From an uncultured Erythrobacter sp. (lineage in GTDB: Bacteria; Pseudomonadota; Alphaproteobacteria; Sphingomonadales; Sphingomonadaceae), in contig CANMTU010000001.1 of the NCBI GenBank assembly GCA_947501005.1, forward strand, positions 1,264,501 through 1,328,500: a stretch of 64,000 nt of DNA, read 5' to 3'. This document shows positions 18,965 to 29,044 of the stretch, piece after piece. The translations under genes and the position numbers were made by a program. The notes beneath the pieces are model-generated. The model was not told the DNA's origin and searched no databases. It saw nothing but the letters and a program-made list of their open reading frames with translations. The stretch's first letter is position 1; each line of letters opens with the position of its first letter.

Positions 18965-20599
18965 CTACACCAACCGTTCCTGATCCACTGCCGCGCCGAT
19001 GAATTCGGCGAAGAGCGGATGAGGGTCGAACGGCTTGCTCTTGAGTTCGGGGTGGAATTGTACACCGATGAACCACGGATGGTCCGGCCGCTCCACGATT
19101 TCGGGGAGCAAGCCGTCGGGCGACATTCCTGAAAATATCAGGCCGTCCTTCTCGAGTGCATCGATATAGTGACTGTTCACTTCATAGCGGTGGCGGTGGC
19201 GTTCCGATATCGCCGTAGTGCCGCCATAAATGGACGAGACCTTGCTGTTGGCGGACAAGCGCGCCTCGTAGGCACCCAGACGCATCGTGCCGCCCAAATC
19301 TCCGCCCGCGTCGCGCTTCTCCAGCCCCTCGCGCGACATCCATTCGGTGATCACGCCGACCACGGGCTCCTGCGTTTCGCCGAACTCGGTTGAGGAGGCG
19401 GCCGCGAAGCCCGCCGCCCTGGCCGATTCGATGCACGCCATCTGCATGCCGAGGCAGATGCCGAAGAATGGCACCTTGCGTTCGCGTGCGAAACGCACGG
19501 CGGCGATCTTGCCCTCCGACCCGCGCTCTCCGAACCCGCCCGGGACAAGGATCCCGTGCATCGGTTCGAGCTGTGCCGCAATGTCGCTTTCCGCCTGCTC
19601 GAAAATCTCCGCGTCGATCCAGCGGACATTGACCTTCACCCGGTGCGCCATGCCGCCATGGACGAGCGCCTCGTTGAGCGACTTGTAGGCATCCTGCAGG
19701 CCGACATACTTGCCGACCACGCCGATCGTCACTTCGCCTTCGGGGTGGGAATGGCGTTCGATCACGTCGTTCCAGCGCGTGAGGTCGGGTTCGGGCGCAT
19801 CGGAAATCCCGAAGCAGCGCAGCACCTCGCGGTCGAGCCCCTCGCGGTGATATTGCAGCGGCACGGCATAGATCGACGGCGCGTCGAGCGCGGGAATTAC
19901 CGCTTCCGCGCGCACGTTGCAGAATTGGGCGATCTTGCGTCGTTCGGATTGCGGAATGGGATGTTCGGCCCGGCACAGCAACATATCGGGCTTGATGCCG
20001 AGACTGGCGAGTTCGCGCACGGAATGCTGCGTCGGCTTGGTCTTCAGTTCGCCGGCGGCCGCGATATAGGGCACGAGGGTAACGTGGATGCTCAGCGTCT
20101 GCAACGGTTCCAGCTCGTTGCGCAGCTGCCGGATCGCCTCCATGAACGGCAGGCTCTCGATATCGCCGACCGTTCCGCCGATCTCGCACAGGATGAAATC
20201 GTGATCGTCCTGATCCGCCAGCGCGAACTGCTTGATCGCATCCGTGACGTGGGGAACGACCTGCACCGTCGCGCCGAGATAGTCACCACGCCGTTCGCGC
20301 GCGATGATGTCGCGATAGACCCGGCCCGAGGTCACATTGTCGTTCTGATGCGCCGAGACGCCGGTGAACCGCTCGTAATGGCCGAGGTCTAGATCGGTTT
20401 CCGCCCCGTCGTCGGTCACATAGACCTCGCCGTGCTGATACGGGCTCATCGTGCCCGGATCGACGTTGAGATAGGGGTCGAACTTGCGAATGCGGACCTT
20501 GTAGCCGCGCGCCTGGAGGAGGGCTGCCAGCGAAGCAGCCATGAGGCCTTTGCCAAGCGACGAAACCACGCCGCCGGTGATGAAAATATACCGCGTCAT
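18965..20599 (-). CDS. pyrG: CTP synthase
   Basis: 544 residues, full length. The N-terminal synthetase domain opens [19 protein letters not shown] (ATP loop) and has [13 protein letters not shown]-type magnesium/UTP residues ([13 protein letters not shown]). The C-terminal class I glutamine amidotransferase domain has the nucleophile Cys in FFGICLGMQ and the His/Glu pair in VQFHPEL. It aminates UTP to CTP using glutamine-derived ammonia. It is last in the minus-strand series tpiA, secG, pyrG, 104 bases after secG. A long imperfect hairpin lies in that gap. Confidence 0.97.
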   Translation of the reverse strand: MTRYIFITGGVVSSLGKGLMAASLAALLQARGYKVRIRKFDPYLNVDPGTMSPYQHGEVYVTDDGAETDLDLGHYERFTGVSAHQNDNVTSGRVYRDIIARERRGDYLGATVQVVPHVTDAIKQFALADQDDHDFILCEIGGTVGDIESLPFMEAIRQLRNELEPLQTLSIHVTLVPYIAAAGELKTKPTQHSVRELASLGIKPDMLLCRAEHPIPQSERRKIAQFCNVRAEAVIPALDAPSIYAVPLQYHREGLDREVLRCFGISDAPEPDLTRWNDVIERHSHPEGEVTIGVVGKYVGLQDAYKSLNEALVHGGMAHRVKVNVRWIDAEIFEQAESDIAAQLEPMHGILVPGGFGERGSEGKIAAVRFARERKVPFFGICLGMQMACIESARAAGFAAASSTEFGETQEPVVGVITEWMSREGLEKRDAGGDLGGTMRLGAYEARLSANSKVSSIYGGTTAISERHRHRYEVNSHYIDALEKDGLIFSGMSPDGLLPEIVERPDHPWFIGVQFHPELKSKPFDPHPLFAEFIGAAVDQERLV

Positions 20600-20646
20600 G
20601 GGAGATGAGCCCTAGGCGCGAGCCGTGATTCGGCGCAAGCCTTGCC

Positions 20647-20687
20647 GCGCGCCAATCGCACTCCATCCACAGGAGCGGATTGCGCGC
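20647..20687 (-). repeat. Long imperfect hairpin between secG and pyrG
   Basis: GCGCGC (20647-20652), AATC and CTCC on the left pair with GGAG, GATT and GCGCGC (20682-20687) on the right: 14 pairs, one bulged C, a small internal loop and a 7-base apical loop. No T run follows on the minus strand. It may end the secG message, mark a processing point, or act in the pyrG leader. Confidence 0.4.
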
Positions 20688-20703
20688 ACTTTGAATGCTC
20701 TCA

Positions 20704-21069
20704 TCAATTGGTCACATCGCCAAGCGGATCGGTTTCCGCGGGCGCCGGGGCCGTGTTCGGCGCCGCTGCCGGCCCGCCGAGCGGATCGGTCTGCTGCACC
20801 GGAACGACCGACCGGTCGAGCGTCGATTCGACGGACCCCGGCCCGCCGCTTTCCACCGCGATCGCCGCGAGCACGATGGACAGGACGACGAACAGCACCG
20901 CGAGCCACTTGGTCGCCCGGGTCAGGAAGTCCGCCGCGCCGCGCGCGCCCAGCATGCCCGACGGGCTGCCGCCGATCCCCAGCCCGCCGCCTTCGGAGCG
21001 TTGCATCAGGATAACGCCGACCAGAGCCGCCGCCACGATGGCCTGCACGACAGTAAGGAAAAGGAACAT
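20704..21069 (-). CDS. secG: Preprotein translocase subunit SecG
   Basis: 121 residues. Two membrane helices (about residues 3-21 and 55-73) flank the conserved loop LMQRSEGGGLGIGG, the SecG signature. The C-terminus is a proline/alanine-rich tail with two TDPLGG/TDPLGD-like copies, longer than in E. coli but usual in alphaproteobacteria. SecG joins SecYE and eases SecA cycling during protein export. The leader carries two tandem 16-base repeats. Confidence 0.92.
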   Translation of the reverse strand: MFLFLTVVQAIVAAALVGVILMQRSEGGGLGIGGSPSGMLGARGAADFLTRATKWLAVLFVVLSIVLAAIAVESGGPGSVESTLDRSVVPVQQTDPLGGPAAAPNTAPAPAETDPLGDVTN

Positions 21070-21087
21070 TGAGGATATCCGCTCGGT

Positions 21088-21119
21088 ACTGGGGTTTGTT
21101 CAGACTGGGGTTTATTCAA
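21088..21119. repeat. Two tandem 16-base repeats in the secG leader
   Basis: ACTGGGGTTTGTTCAG (21088-21103) is followed directly by ACTGGGGTTTATTCAA (21104-21119), 14 of 16 bases alike. They lie 18-50 bases before the secG start on the minus strand. Either a slipped duplication or a pair of binding sites. Confidence 0.6.
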
Positions 21120-21140
21120 AGGCCGCATCTAGGCGCCGAT

Positions 21141-21156
21141 CCTTGCCGGAGCAAGG
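21141..21156 (-). terminator. Short hairpin after tpiA
   Basis: CCTTGC and GCAAGG pair perfectly around four bases (TCCG when read on the minus strand), seven bases after the tpiA stop. No T run follows; weak terminator or processing hairpin. Confidence 0.4.
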
Positions 21157-21163
21157 TTTGCCG

Positions 21164-21925
21164 CTAGCTTTCCATGGCCTCGGATGCGCCGACGACGATG
21201 CCGAGGAAGTTTTCCGCGGTCAGGCTGGCCCCGCCGACGAGCGCTCCGCCCACTTCACCGATCGCGAGGATTTCGCGCGCATTGTCGCTGTTGACCGATC
21301 CGCCATACAGGATGCGCACCTCGCCGCCCTGCTGCTTGCCGTAGGTCTTCACCAGCAAGGCGCGGATCGCCTCGTGCATGGCCGCGATATCGCCTGCCCC
21401 GGCTGTCCGCCCGGTCCCGATCGCCCAGATCGGTTCGTAGGCCACGGTCAGCCGCTCCGCCGCATCGGCGATGTCCGGCAGGGAGGCCGTCAACTGCTCG
21501 ACCACGAAATCCTCGGCCGACCCGGCATCGCGAGTCGCAAGGTCTTCGCCGCAGCACAGGATGATGCGCAGCCCCGCGGCTAGCGCGCTTTCGATCTTCT
21601 GCTTGATCAGGGCATTGCTCTCGCCATGGCCGCCGCGTCGTTCGCTGTGCCCCAGGATGACGAATTTCGCCCCCGCATCGGCCACCATCGCGGCGGATAC
21701 GTCTCCGGTATGCGCGCCGAATTCACCCGGATGGCAATCCTGCGCCCCGATGCCGATCTGCTCGGCTTCCTTGTGGACCGCGTGGATCAGCGTGGCCGGA
21801 GGCGCCAGCGCGACCTCGACCTTCATGTAACGCTGCGCCGCCCGGTCGATCGCGCGCGCTTCGGAAAGCATCGTGCGCGTGCCGTTCATCTTCCAGTTTC
21901 CAACGATATAGGGCCGCTCGGCCAT
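21164..21925 (-). CDS. tpiA: Triose-phosphate isomerase
   Basis: 253 residues. Catalytic set present: Lys in VGNWKMNG, His in FVILGHSERR, Glu in AYEPIWAIGTGRTA, and the phosphate-binding GGS in ILYGGSVNSDN. It interconverts dihydroxyacetone phosphate and glyceraldehyde 3-phosphate. I chose ATG 21925, six bases after AGGAA; ATG 21931 two codons earlier overlaps the ribosome site. It is divergent from ppiD across 207 bases; that gap should hold both promoters, but none stands out clearly. Confidence 0.96.
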   Translation of the reverse strand: MAERPYIVGNWKMNGTRTMLSEARAIDRAAQRYMKVEVALAPPATLIHAVHKEAEQIGIGAQDCHPGEFGAHTGDVSAAMVADAGAKFVILGHSERRGGHGESNALIKQKIESALAAGLRIILCCGEDLATRDAGSAEDFVVEQLTASLPDIADAAERLTVAYEPIWAIGTGRTAGAGDIAAMHEAIRALLVKTYGKQQGGEVRILYGGSVNSDNAREILAIGEVGGALVGGASLTAENFLGIVVGASEAMES

Positions 21926-22132
21926 AGTCATTTCCTAGTGCTGCGTGCCGGTTCGGCAGCCCGCTATATAAAGCGTGATCCCTGCTTCGCCAGTCGCACG
22001 ATATCAAAGCGTCGAAACCGCCTTGCCACCTGTTGCGAGAGAGCCGCATGACGGATAAGGCGCGCTGCCAGACAGCGGCACTGCCGGCATCAGGCAGGGC
22101 CCTAAGCATCAAACCGGAACGCTTCGCAACCC

Positions 22133-24067
22133 ATGCTCAATTTTTTCCGTAGCTTCTTCAAGACCAAGATCGGCCTCGGGCTGGTTCTGGCGTTTCTCGT
22201 CCTGATCGGGTTCGCCTTCGCCAGCGCGGACGTGTCGAGCACCGGTGCGTTCGGCGGCGTCGCTGGCGGCAACCGCGTGGCGGTGGTGGGGGACCAGAAG
22301 ATCGGTACGGCCGACCTCGCCCGCGCGGCGACCGACGAGCTGGAAAGCGCGCGGCAGGAGAACCCCACCGCGACGATGCAGACCTTCCTCGCCGAAGGCG
22401 GCCTCGCACGGGCGCTGGACGGCTTGATCAATCGTTCGGCGCTGGTCGAGTGGGCGCGCGAACACGGGCTGCGGGCGGGCGAGAACCTGGTCAACAGCGA
22501 GATCCGCACGATCCCCGCGGTCGCCGGGCCTACGGGGGCGTTCGACGAGCAGACCTATCGTGCCTTTCTCGCGCGCCAGAACCTGACCGATGCGCGGCTG
22601 CGCGAACTGGTCGGTGCGAGCCTGCTGGCGCAACAGGCGCTTATCCCGGCGGGGTTCGGCGCGACCATTCCGCAATCGATCGCTCGCACCTATGCCCGGT
22701 CTTTCAAGGAACGGCGCACGGGCCAGATCGCGACCATTCCGGCGGATGCGTTCGCCCCGCGTGGGGATCCGACCGCGGCCCAGTTGCAGGCGTTCTATAA
22801 CGAGAATCGGGCGCGTTTCGTCCGCCCCGAACGCCGGGTAATTCAGTATGCAGTGTTCGATGCGGCGGCGCTGGGCGATGCGGTCAACCCGACCGATGCC
22901 GAGATCGCGGCGGCGTATCGCCAGAATGCAGGCGACTATGCGGCGAGCGAGGAGCGCAGCTTCACCCAGCTGATCGTTCCTACGCAGGCGGCGGCGCAAT
23001 CCATTGCGGAGCGGGTTCGCGGCGGCCAGTCGCTCGCGGCGGCGGCGCAGGGCGGCGGCTTGCGGACCACGCAGCTCGACGGCCAAAGCAAGGCGGAAAT
23101 CCGTGCACAGGCCTCGAACGCGGTGGCGGATGCCTATTTCTCCGCAGCACAGGGCGCGGTGACGGCACCGGCCCGCAGTTCGCTGGGCTGGCATATCGCC
23201 CAGGTTCGCTCGGTCGAACGGATTGCGGGTCGCAGCCTCGATCAGGCGCGCGGCGAGATTGCCGACCGGCTTCGCGAACAGAAGCGCGTGCGCCTGCTGT
23301 CGGATCTGGCGATCGACCTTGAGGATCAGATTTCCGACGGAGCCAATCTGAACGAACTCGCCCGGGATCGCGGCCTGCAGGTGCAGCAGACCCCGGCGCT
23401 CCTCGCCAACGGCCAAGTCTACGGGAGCGGCGAGAACGCACCAGAGACGCTGGCGCAGATCGTCCCGGTGGCGTTCCAGATGGAAGAAGGCGAACCGGAG
23501 ATTGGCGCGCTGCCCGGTGGCGGCGAGTATGTGGTTTACCAAGTCGCGGACATTGCGCCGGCGGCGACCGCCCCGCTGGCCGAGGTACGCGATCGTGCGA
23601 TTGCCCTGTGGCGCCAGACGAATGGCGCACAGGAGGCGCGCAAGGCGGCGGAGCGGATCGTGCAGAAGGTCGCCAATGGCACCCCGCTCGCGCAGGCGCT
23701 GGCGGCGGAAAACGTCCCCTTGCCGCGCCCCGAAACGGTCAGCGTGAGCCGCGAGGAACTGGCCCGGCTCGGCGGGCAGCGCGTGCCCGCGCCGCTGGCC
23801 CTGCTGTTCGGCATGGCGCAGGGATCGGTGAAGAAACTCGAGGCCCCGCAGAACGCGGGCTGGTTCGTCGTCGATCTCGACAAGGTGGTGCTCGATACGC
23901 TGGCGGCCGACGATCCGCTGATTGCGCAGGCGAACGGCCAGCTCGGCCAGGCCTGGGGCAATGAATATGGCGAGCAGCTCGGCAAGGCGATGCGGCAGGA
24001 AGTCGGCGTCGAGACGAATGCCGATGGCGTGCAGGCCGTGCGCCGCCAGCTTCTGGGCGAGAACTGA
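22133..24067 (+). CDS. ppiD: Membrane-anchored peptidyl-prolyl isomerase, SurA/PpiD type
   Basis: 644 residues, close to E. coli PpiD in length and layout. One membrane helix at residues 14-31 (GLGLVLAFLVLIGFAFA), then an N-terminal SurA-like chaperone domain, a parvulin-like rotamase domain around residues 265-360 (RSFTQLIVPTQAAA to SSLGWHIAQVRSVE), and a C-terminal helical domain. It assists folding of exported proteins at the Sec exit in the periplasm. trpE starts only seven bases after its stop, so trp expression may depend on this gene's promoter. Confidence 0.88.
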   Translation: MLNFFRSFFKTKIGLGLVLAFLVLIGFAFASADVSSTGAFGGVAGGNRVAVVGDQKIGTADLARAATDELESARQENPTATMQTFLAEGGLARALDGLINRSALVEWAREHGLRAGENLVNSEIRTIPAVAGPTGAFDEQTYRAFLARQNLTDARLRELVGASLLAQQALIPAGFGATIPQSIARTYARSFKERRTGQIATIPADAFAPRGDPTAAQLQAFYNENRARFVRPERRVIQYAVFDAAALGDAVNPTDAEIAAAYRQNAGDYAASEERSFTQLIVPTQAAAQSIAERVRGGQSLAAAAQGGGLRTTQLDGQSKAEIRAQASNAVADAYFSAAQGAVTAPARSSLGWHIAQVRSVERIAGRSLDQARGEIADRLREQKRVRLLSDLAIDLEDQISDGANLNELARDRGLQVQQTPALLANGQVYGSGENAPETLAQIVPVAFQMEEGEPEIGALPGGGEYVVYQVADIAPAATAPLAEVRDRAIALWRQTNGAQEARKAAERIVQKVANGTPLAQALAAENVPLPRPETVSVSREELARLGGQRVPAPLALLFGMAQGSVKKLEAPQNAGWFVVDLDKVVLDTLAADDPLIAQANGQLGQAWGNEYGEQLGKAMRQEVGVETNADGVQAVRRQLLGEN

Positions 24068-24074
24068 GGTCGGT

Positions 24075-25592
24075 TTGCGCACACCGCTTTCCGGACGTGA
24101 CGAAGCGCTTGCCGCGCTGCGCGGGGGCCGACCGGCGCTCGTCTGGCGCAAGGTCGTCGCCGATACGGTGACGCCGGTCGGTGCCGCCCTTGCCCTGATG
24201 GAGGAAGGGCGCGGCGACTTTCTGCTGGAGTCGGTCGAAGGCGGGGAAGTCCGCGGCCGTTACAGCCTGTTGGGTCTCGACCCCGATCTCGTCTTCCGGT
24301 CCGATGGCCCGCGCGCGTCCCTCAACCGCAACTGGCGGCACGACCGGGATGCGTTCGAACGGCACCAGCGCCCGACCCTCGATGCCCTGCGCGATCTGCT
24401 TGACGAATGCCGCGCCGAAGTGAGCTCGGACCTGCCGGGCGCGCTGGCCTGTCTGGTCGGCTATTTCGGGTACGAGACGATCGGCCTGGTTGAAAAGGTG
24501 CGGCGCGCCGCCGACGCCCCGCTCGATCTGCCGGACATGCTGTTCGTGCGTCCGACCCTGATCCTCGTGTTCGACAATCTGACCGATGCGCTGTTCGCCG
24601 TCGCCCCGATGTGGGCGGGGGGCGATGCGCCCGAAGCCGCGCTCGACCTTGCGGCGGACAGGATCGATGCCGGTCTGGCGAGGCTGCACGACCGCCCCGC
24701 CCCCGGGCCTTCGACCGCCCCGCATGATTTTGCCGAACCCGCCCCCCGATCGGCGATCGCCACCGACGATTTCGAAAGCATGGTGGTGCGCGCGAAGGAG
24801 TACATCGCGGCCGGCGATATTTTTCAGGTCGTCCTCTCGCAGCGCTTCACCGCCCCCTTCTCCCTGCCCCCGATGGCGCTGTATCGGGGTCTGCGGCGGA
24901 TCAATCCCTCGCCCTTCCTGTTCTTCCTCGACCTGCCTGGCTTCGCCATCGTCGGGTCGAGCCCGGAGATTCTGGTCCGCGTGCGCGACGATACCGTGAC
25001 GATCCGCCCGATCGCCGGCACCCGCCCGCGCGGGGCGGATGCGGAGGCGGACCTGGCCGCCGAACGCTCGCTGCTGGCCGACGAGAAGGAGCGGGCCGAA
25101 CATCTCATGCTGCTCGATCTGGGGCGCAACGATGTCGGCCGGGTAGCGGCGCCGGGCACGGTGGAGGTCACGCAGAGCTTCTCGGTCGAACGGTACAGCC
25201 ATGTCATGCATATCGTCAGCAATGTGACCGGGCGGCTCGATCCGGCGCATGACGCGCTTGACGCCCTGTTTGCCGGCTTTCCCGCCGGCACGGTCAGCGG
25301 CGCGCCCAAGGTCCGCGCCTGCCAGATCATCGCCGAACTCGAACCGGCGAAACGCGGGCCCTATGGTGGCGGGGTCGGCTATTTCGCGCCGGACGGATCG
25401 CTCGACAGTTGCATCGTGCTGCGCACCGCCATCGTCGCGGACGGGGCGATGCATGTGCAGGCCGGCGCGGGGATCGTCGCCGATAGCGATCCCACCTATG
25501 AACAGCGCGAATGCGAAGCTAAGGCAGGGGCCTTGTTCGCCGCGGCCCGCGAGGCCGTTCGCCAAGCCAGGGAACCCGGTTACGATCAATGA
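24075..25592 (+). CDS. trpE: Anthranilate synthase component I
   Basis: 505 residues. The chorismate-binding domain has the hallmark GSSPEILVRV, IAGTRPRGAD and FPAGTVSGAPKVRA. The N-terminal LLESVEGG motif forms the tryptophan feedback site (ESVEGGEVRGRYSLLG). With TrpG it makes anthranilate from chorismate and glutamine, the first step of tryptophan synthesis. The start is TTG 24075 with GAGGT just upstream; no in-frame ATG precedes it outside ppiD. The gene sits seven bases after ppiD with no room for a trp leader peptide or attenuator. It overlaps the following lipoprotein gene by ATGA. Confidence 0.95.
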   Translation: MRTPLSGRDEALAALRGGRPALVWRKVVADTVTPVGAALALMEEGRGDFLLESVEGGEVRGRYSLLGLDPDLVFRSDGPRASLNRNWRHDRDAFERHQRPTLDALRDLLDECRAEVSSDLPGALACLVGYFGYETIGLVEKVRRAADAPLDLPDMLFVRPTLILVFDNLTDALFAVAPMWAGGDAPEAALDLAADRIDAGLARLHDRPAPGPSTAPHDFAEPAPRSAIATDDFESMVVRAKEYIAAGDIFQVVLSQRFTAPFSLPPMALYRGLRRINPSPFLFFLDLPGFAIVGSSPEILVRVRDDTVTIRPIAGTRPRGADAEADLAAERSLLADEKERAEHLMLLDLGRNDVGRVAAPGTVEVTQSFSVERYSHVMHIVSNVTGRLDPAHDALDALFAGFPAGTVSGAPKVRACQIIAELEPAKRGPYGGGVGYFAPDGSLDSCIVLRTAIVADGAMHVQAGAGIVADSDPTYEQRECEAKAGALFAAAREAVRQAREPGYDQ

Positions 25593-26425
25593 AGGTCACG
25601 CTGCTCCTCCCCGCTCTCCTGCTTCTGTTCGCCTGTAACGAACCGATCGAGGGAGAGCCTGTCACACGCACCCGGATCGACGGCAAGGCGACGCCCGCCG
25701 GCGCCGTCGCATCGGCGGACGAGACGGTTTCGCCGCAGGTCCAGTCCGCCTGTCGCTCGATCATCTTCGAGAACACGCCGGTAACCCATTGCCTTGCCAT
25801 CCCCTCGCGCCACCGGATCGCGATGGATGTCGGGCCGGCCGGGGGTGCGCCCTATCGCAGCCTCTCCGCCTTCGCCGCCGCGCGTGAGGGGAGCACGGTG
25901 GCGTTCGCCATGAATGCGGGCATGTTCGACGACGAAGGGCAGCCGATCGGCTATTACGTCGAGGATTCCGAACGCCTGCAGACGCTGAATACGGCTGAGG
26001 GCGAAGGCAATTTCCACCTGAAGCCCAATGGCGTCTTCTACGGCTCGGGCGGCGAATGGGCGGTCACGACGACCGAGGATTTCCTTGCAAACGTGCAGGA
26101 CCGGCCGGAGTTCGGCACGCAATCGGGCCCGATGCTGGTGGCGGGCGGCAAGCTCCATCCCGATATCGCGGGCGACGGGGATTCGCGCCTGATCCGCAAC
26201 GCCGTCGGCGTGGACGACAAGGGCCGGGCGCATTTCGTCATCTCGAACGCCCCCATCTCGTTCGGCAAGCTCGCCCGGTTCATGCGCGACGAACTCGGCA
26301 CGCCCAACGTCCTCTATCTGGATGGAAACGTCTCGCAATTGTGGAACCCGGCGACCGGCCGGCTCGATGGCGGCGCACCGATCGGCCCCATCGTCTACGT
26401 CACGCAGAACGAGGAAACTCAATGA
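25589..26425 (+). CDS. Lipoprotein with phosphodiester glycosidase (NAGPA-like/DUF2233) domain
   Basis: 278 residues. The N-terminus MKVTLLLPALLLLFACN is a lipoprotein signal with Cys16. After a linker, the domain runs from CRSIIFENTPVTHCLA to GPIVYVTQ and has the family features FAMNAGMFDDEGQPIGYYV, PNGVFY, SGPMLV and LYLDGNVSQLW. Related domains cleave phosphodiester bonds of the GlcNAc-1-phospho-6-mannose type and occur in exopolysaccharide-linked bacterial proteins. The substrate here is unknown. Its start overlaps trpE and its end overlaps the next gene, both by ATGA, so it is translated within the trp transcript although nothing links it to tryptophan. Confidence 0.75.
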   Translation: MKVTLLLPALLLLFACNEPIEGEPVTRTRIDGKATPAGAVASADETVSPQVQSACRSIIFENTPVTHCLAIPSRHRIAMDVGPAGGAPYRSLSAFAAAREGSTVAFAMNAGMFDDEGQPIGYYVEDSERLQTLNTAEGEGNFHLKPNGVFYGSGGEWAVTTTEDFLANVQDRPEFGTQSGPMLVAGGKLHPDIAGDGDSRLIRNAVGVDDKGRAHFVISNAPISFGKLARFMRDELGTPNVLYLDGNVSQLWNPATGRLDGGAPIGPIVYVTQNEETQ

Positions 26426-27384
26426 CCGGCAAGCGGCGCGGCCTCTATCCCGAAATCGAACCCTACGATCATGGCATGCTCGATGTGGGCGATGGCCATG
26501 AGCTGTATTGGGAGCGGGTCGGCACACCGGGTGCCAAGCCGGCCGTGTTCCTGCATGGCGGGCCGGGGGGCGGCATCAGCCCGTCGCATCGGCGCCAGTG
26601 GGATCCTGCCCTTTACGACGTCCTGCTGTTCGACCAGCGCGGCTGCGGCCGCTCCACCCCGTTCGCCGGGCTGGAGGCGAACGATACCTGGGCAATCGTC
26701 GCCGATATCGAACGGCTGCGCGAGATGGCGGGGCACGAGAGCTGGCAGGTGTTCGGCGGTAGCTGGGGCGCGACCCTGGCCCTCGCCTACGCCCAGACCC
26801 ATCCCCAGCGGGCCAGCGAGCTGGTCCTGCGGGGTGTGTTCCTCGCCCGGCAAAAGGAAAAGGACTGGCTCTACCGCTACGGAGCGAGCGAGATCATGGC
26901 CGAAGCCTGGGCCGAATTCGTCTCCATCGTGCCCGAGGACGAACGCGGCGATCTGGTCCGCGCGTTCTACCGCAGGCTGGTCGGAGAGGACGAGGCCGCG
27001 AAACACGAAGCGGCGCGCGCCTGGTCCTTGTGGGAAGGCCATGTCGCGACGCTGCTGCCCGATGCGGCCCTGATCGAGACTTTCGCCGATCCGGCCAAGG
27101 CCGTGCCGATGGCGCGCATCGCGGCGAAATTCTTTCTCGAGGATTTCTGGCTGGAAGAGGGGCAGCTGCTGAAGAACGCCGGCAAGATCGCCGACATTCC
27201 CGGCATCATCGTCCAGGGGCGGCACGACATCTGCACTCCGGCCGTCTCGGCCTACGAGCTTTCGCAGGTCTGGCCGGCGGGCAAGTTGTGGATCGTCGAC
27301 GACGCCGGCCACAGCGCTTCCGAACTTGGCATCATCGACGGTCTCGTACGCGCGACCGACCGGCTCGCGGGCAAGCGGGACTGA
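26422..27384 (+). CDS. pip: Proline iminopeptidase
   Basis: 320 residues, alpha/beta hydrolase of peptidase family S33. The oxyanion region is [10 protein letters not shown], the nucleophile elbow [10 protein letters not shown] holds the serine, and the Asp and His follow in QGRHDICTP and DDAGHSASE. The sequence [20 protein letters not shown] is typical of prolyl aminopeptidase, which removes N-terminal proline from peptides in the cytoplasm. It overlaps the lipoprotein gene (ATGA) and is 59 bases before trpG, so it is the second unrelated gene between trpE and trpG. Confidence 0.9.
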   Translation: MTGKRRGLYPEIEPYDHGMLDVGDGHELYWERVGTPGAKPAVFLHGGPGGGISPSHRRQWDPALYDVLLFDQRGCGRSTPFAGLEANDTWAIVADIERLREMAGHESWQVFGGSWGATLALAYAQTHPQRASELVLRGVFLARQKEKDWLYRYGASEIMAEAWAEFVSIVPEDERGDLVRAFYRRLVGEDEAAKHEAARAWSLWEGHVATLLPDAALIETFADPAKAVPMARIAAKFFLEDFWLEEGQLLKNAGKIADIPGIIVQGRHDICTPAVSAYELSQVWPAGKLWIVDDAGHSASELGIIDGLVRATDRLAGKRD

Positions 27385-27443
27385 CCCTGCCGCGGTCTGC
27401 GCGCTTGATTGCCGCGCCCACTGCCGCCAAAGGCGGACGCATC

Positions 27444-28055
27444 ATGCCACGCATCCTCGTCATCGATAATTACGACAGCTTCACCTTCAACCTCGTGCAC
27501 TACCTCAAGGAATTGGGGGCCGAGGTCACGGTTTGCCGGAACGACGCGCTGGACGCGGGCGAGGCGGTCGGCGGCGCCTATGCTGGGTGCCTGATCTCGC
27601 CCGGTCCCTGCTCTCCCGACGAAGCCGGGGTCAGCCTCGCGATCGTCGCCGCCTGCGCCGAGACGCGCCTGCCGCTGCTGGGCGTCTGCCTCGGCCATCA
27701 GGCGATCGGGCAGCATTTCGGCGGCCGCGTGGTGCGCGGCGGCCTGATGCACGGCAAGACCAGCCCGGTCGATCACGATGGCAGCGGCGTTTTCGCCGGC
27801 CTCCCCTCGCCCTATACCGCGACCCGCTATCACTCGCTCGTGGTCGAGGACGTTCCCGCCTGCCTGGTGGTAAACGCGACCAGCGAGACTCCCGGGCTCG
27901 ACGGGACCAGCGTGATGGGTTTCCGCCACCGCGACTTGCCGATCCACGGCGTGCAGTTCCATCCCGAAAGCATTGCGACCGAGCATGGCCACGCTTTGCT
28001 CGGCAACTTCCTTGCCATGTGCGTGGCGGACCCGGACCGCAAGGCGGCGGCATGA
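27444..28055 (+). CDS. trpG: Anthranilate synthase component II (glutamine amidotransferase)
   Basis: 203 residues. Class I amidotransferase triad: Cys in [13 protein letters not shown], His and Glu in [14 protein letters not shown]. Opening [18 protein letters not shown] and [12 protein letters not shown] are typical of TrpG/PabA. It feeds ammonia to TrpE and may also serve PabB for folate synthesis, as single copies often do; that dual role is inference. ATG 27444 is the first start that fits. It overlaps trpD by ATGA. Confidence 0.95.
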   Translation: MPRILVIDNYDSFTFNLVHYLKELGAEVTVCRNDALDAGEAVGGAYAGCLISPGPCSPDEAGVSLAIVAACAETRLPLLGVCLGHQAIGQHFGGRVVRGGLMHGKTSPVDHDGSGVFAGLPSPYTATRYHSLVVEDVPACLVVNATSETPGLDGTSVMGFRHRDLPIHGVQFHPESIATEHGHALLGNFLAMCVADPDRKAAA

Positions 28056-29044
28056 CCAAGCTGCCCGATCCGGCGCTCCATCTTGCTGAACGCGAGGCGG
28101 AGGCGGTCTTCGGCCTCATTCTCGACGGCGCATATGGCGACGAGGAGATCGGCGCCTTCCTGCTCGGCATGAGCCGGCGGAGCGAGACGGCGGACGAGAT
28201 TGCCGGCGCCGCCCGGGCGTTGCGCGCGCGGCTCATTCCCGTGTCCGCGCCAGACGGTGCGGTCGATTGCTGTGGCACTGGCGGCGACGGGCATCATACG
28301 CTCAACGTCTCCACCGCGGTCAGCCTGGTGGTCGCGGCTGCCGGCGTTCCCGTCGCGAAGCACGGCAATCGCGCGGCCAGCAGCAAGTCCGGCGCGGCCG
28401 ACACGCTCGAGGCGCTGGGCCTCGACATGGAAGCCGCCGGCCGCACCGCAGAGCAGACCCTTGATGCGCTCGGCATCTGTTTCCTGTTCGCGAAGAATCA
28501 TCACCCGGCGATGCGCCGTATTCAGCCGATCCGGCAGAAACTGGGCGTACGGACGATTTTCAACCTCATGGGGCCGCTGTCCAACCCCGCCGGGGTAAGC
28601 CGGCAGCTCATCGGCATTGCCCGCCCCGCCTATGTCCCGATCTACGCGCACGCCAAGGCGAAGCTCGGCACGGCGCGCACCTTCATCGTCTCGGGTGACG
28701 AGGGGCTGGACGAACTCAGCCTCGACGGCGGCAACGAACTGGCCGACGTGGTCGGAAACACCTTCGAGATGCGCCGGGTCGACGCAAGCATGGCGGGCCT
28801 GCCCTCGGCCCCGGTTTCCGCCATTCGCGGCGGCGATGCCCGCCACAACGCCGCCGCGCTGGTGCAATTGCTGGAAGGCGCGCACGGTGCCTACCGCAAC
28901 GCGGTCCTGTTCAACGCCACAGCGACGCTGATCGTGGCGGGTAAGGTCGATGACTGGGATGATGGGGCGGCCATGGCGGCGGAGACTCTCGATTCCGGCA
29001 AGGCGGGCGCGTTGCTGGGCAAGTGGATCGAGATGGCGCGATGA
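28052..29044 (+). CDS. trpD: Anthranilate phosphoribosyltransferase
   Basis: 330 residues. The PRPP-binding glycine loop is [17 protein letters not shown]. The anthranilate/metal region is [21 protein letters not shown], followed by [12 protein letters not shown] and GPLSNPAG. It attaches phosphoribose to anthranilate in the second step of the tryptophan branch. Start ATG 28052 overlaps trpG, and its stop overlaps trpC, both by ATGA. Monofunctional: no TrpG fusion as in enterics. Confidence 0.96.
   Translation: MTKLPDPALHLAEREAEAVFGLILDGAYGDEEIGAFLLGMSRRSETADEIAGAARALRARLIPVSAPDGAVDCCGTGGDGHHTLNVSTAVSLVVAAAGVPVAKHGNRAASSKSGAADTLEALGLDMEAAGRTAEQTLDALGICFLFAKNHHPAMRRIQPIRQKLGVRTIFNLMGPLSNPAGVSRQLIGIARPAYVPIYAHAKAKLGTARTFIVSGDEGLDELSLDGGNELADVVGNTFEMRRVDASMAGLPSAPVSAIRGGDARHNAAALVQLLEGAHGAYRNAVLFNATATLIVAGKVDDWDDGAAMAAETLDSGKAGALLGKWIEMAR

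Noticed and set aside
18934-19002. 22-codon plus-strand frame starting in the AT-rich island
   Set aside because: No ribosome site, and it runs into the antisense of the pyrG end.
22109-24151. 680-residue minus-strand open frame opposite ppiD
   Set aside because: Arg/Ala/Asp-rich shadow; ppiD on the plus strand has signal, domains and context.
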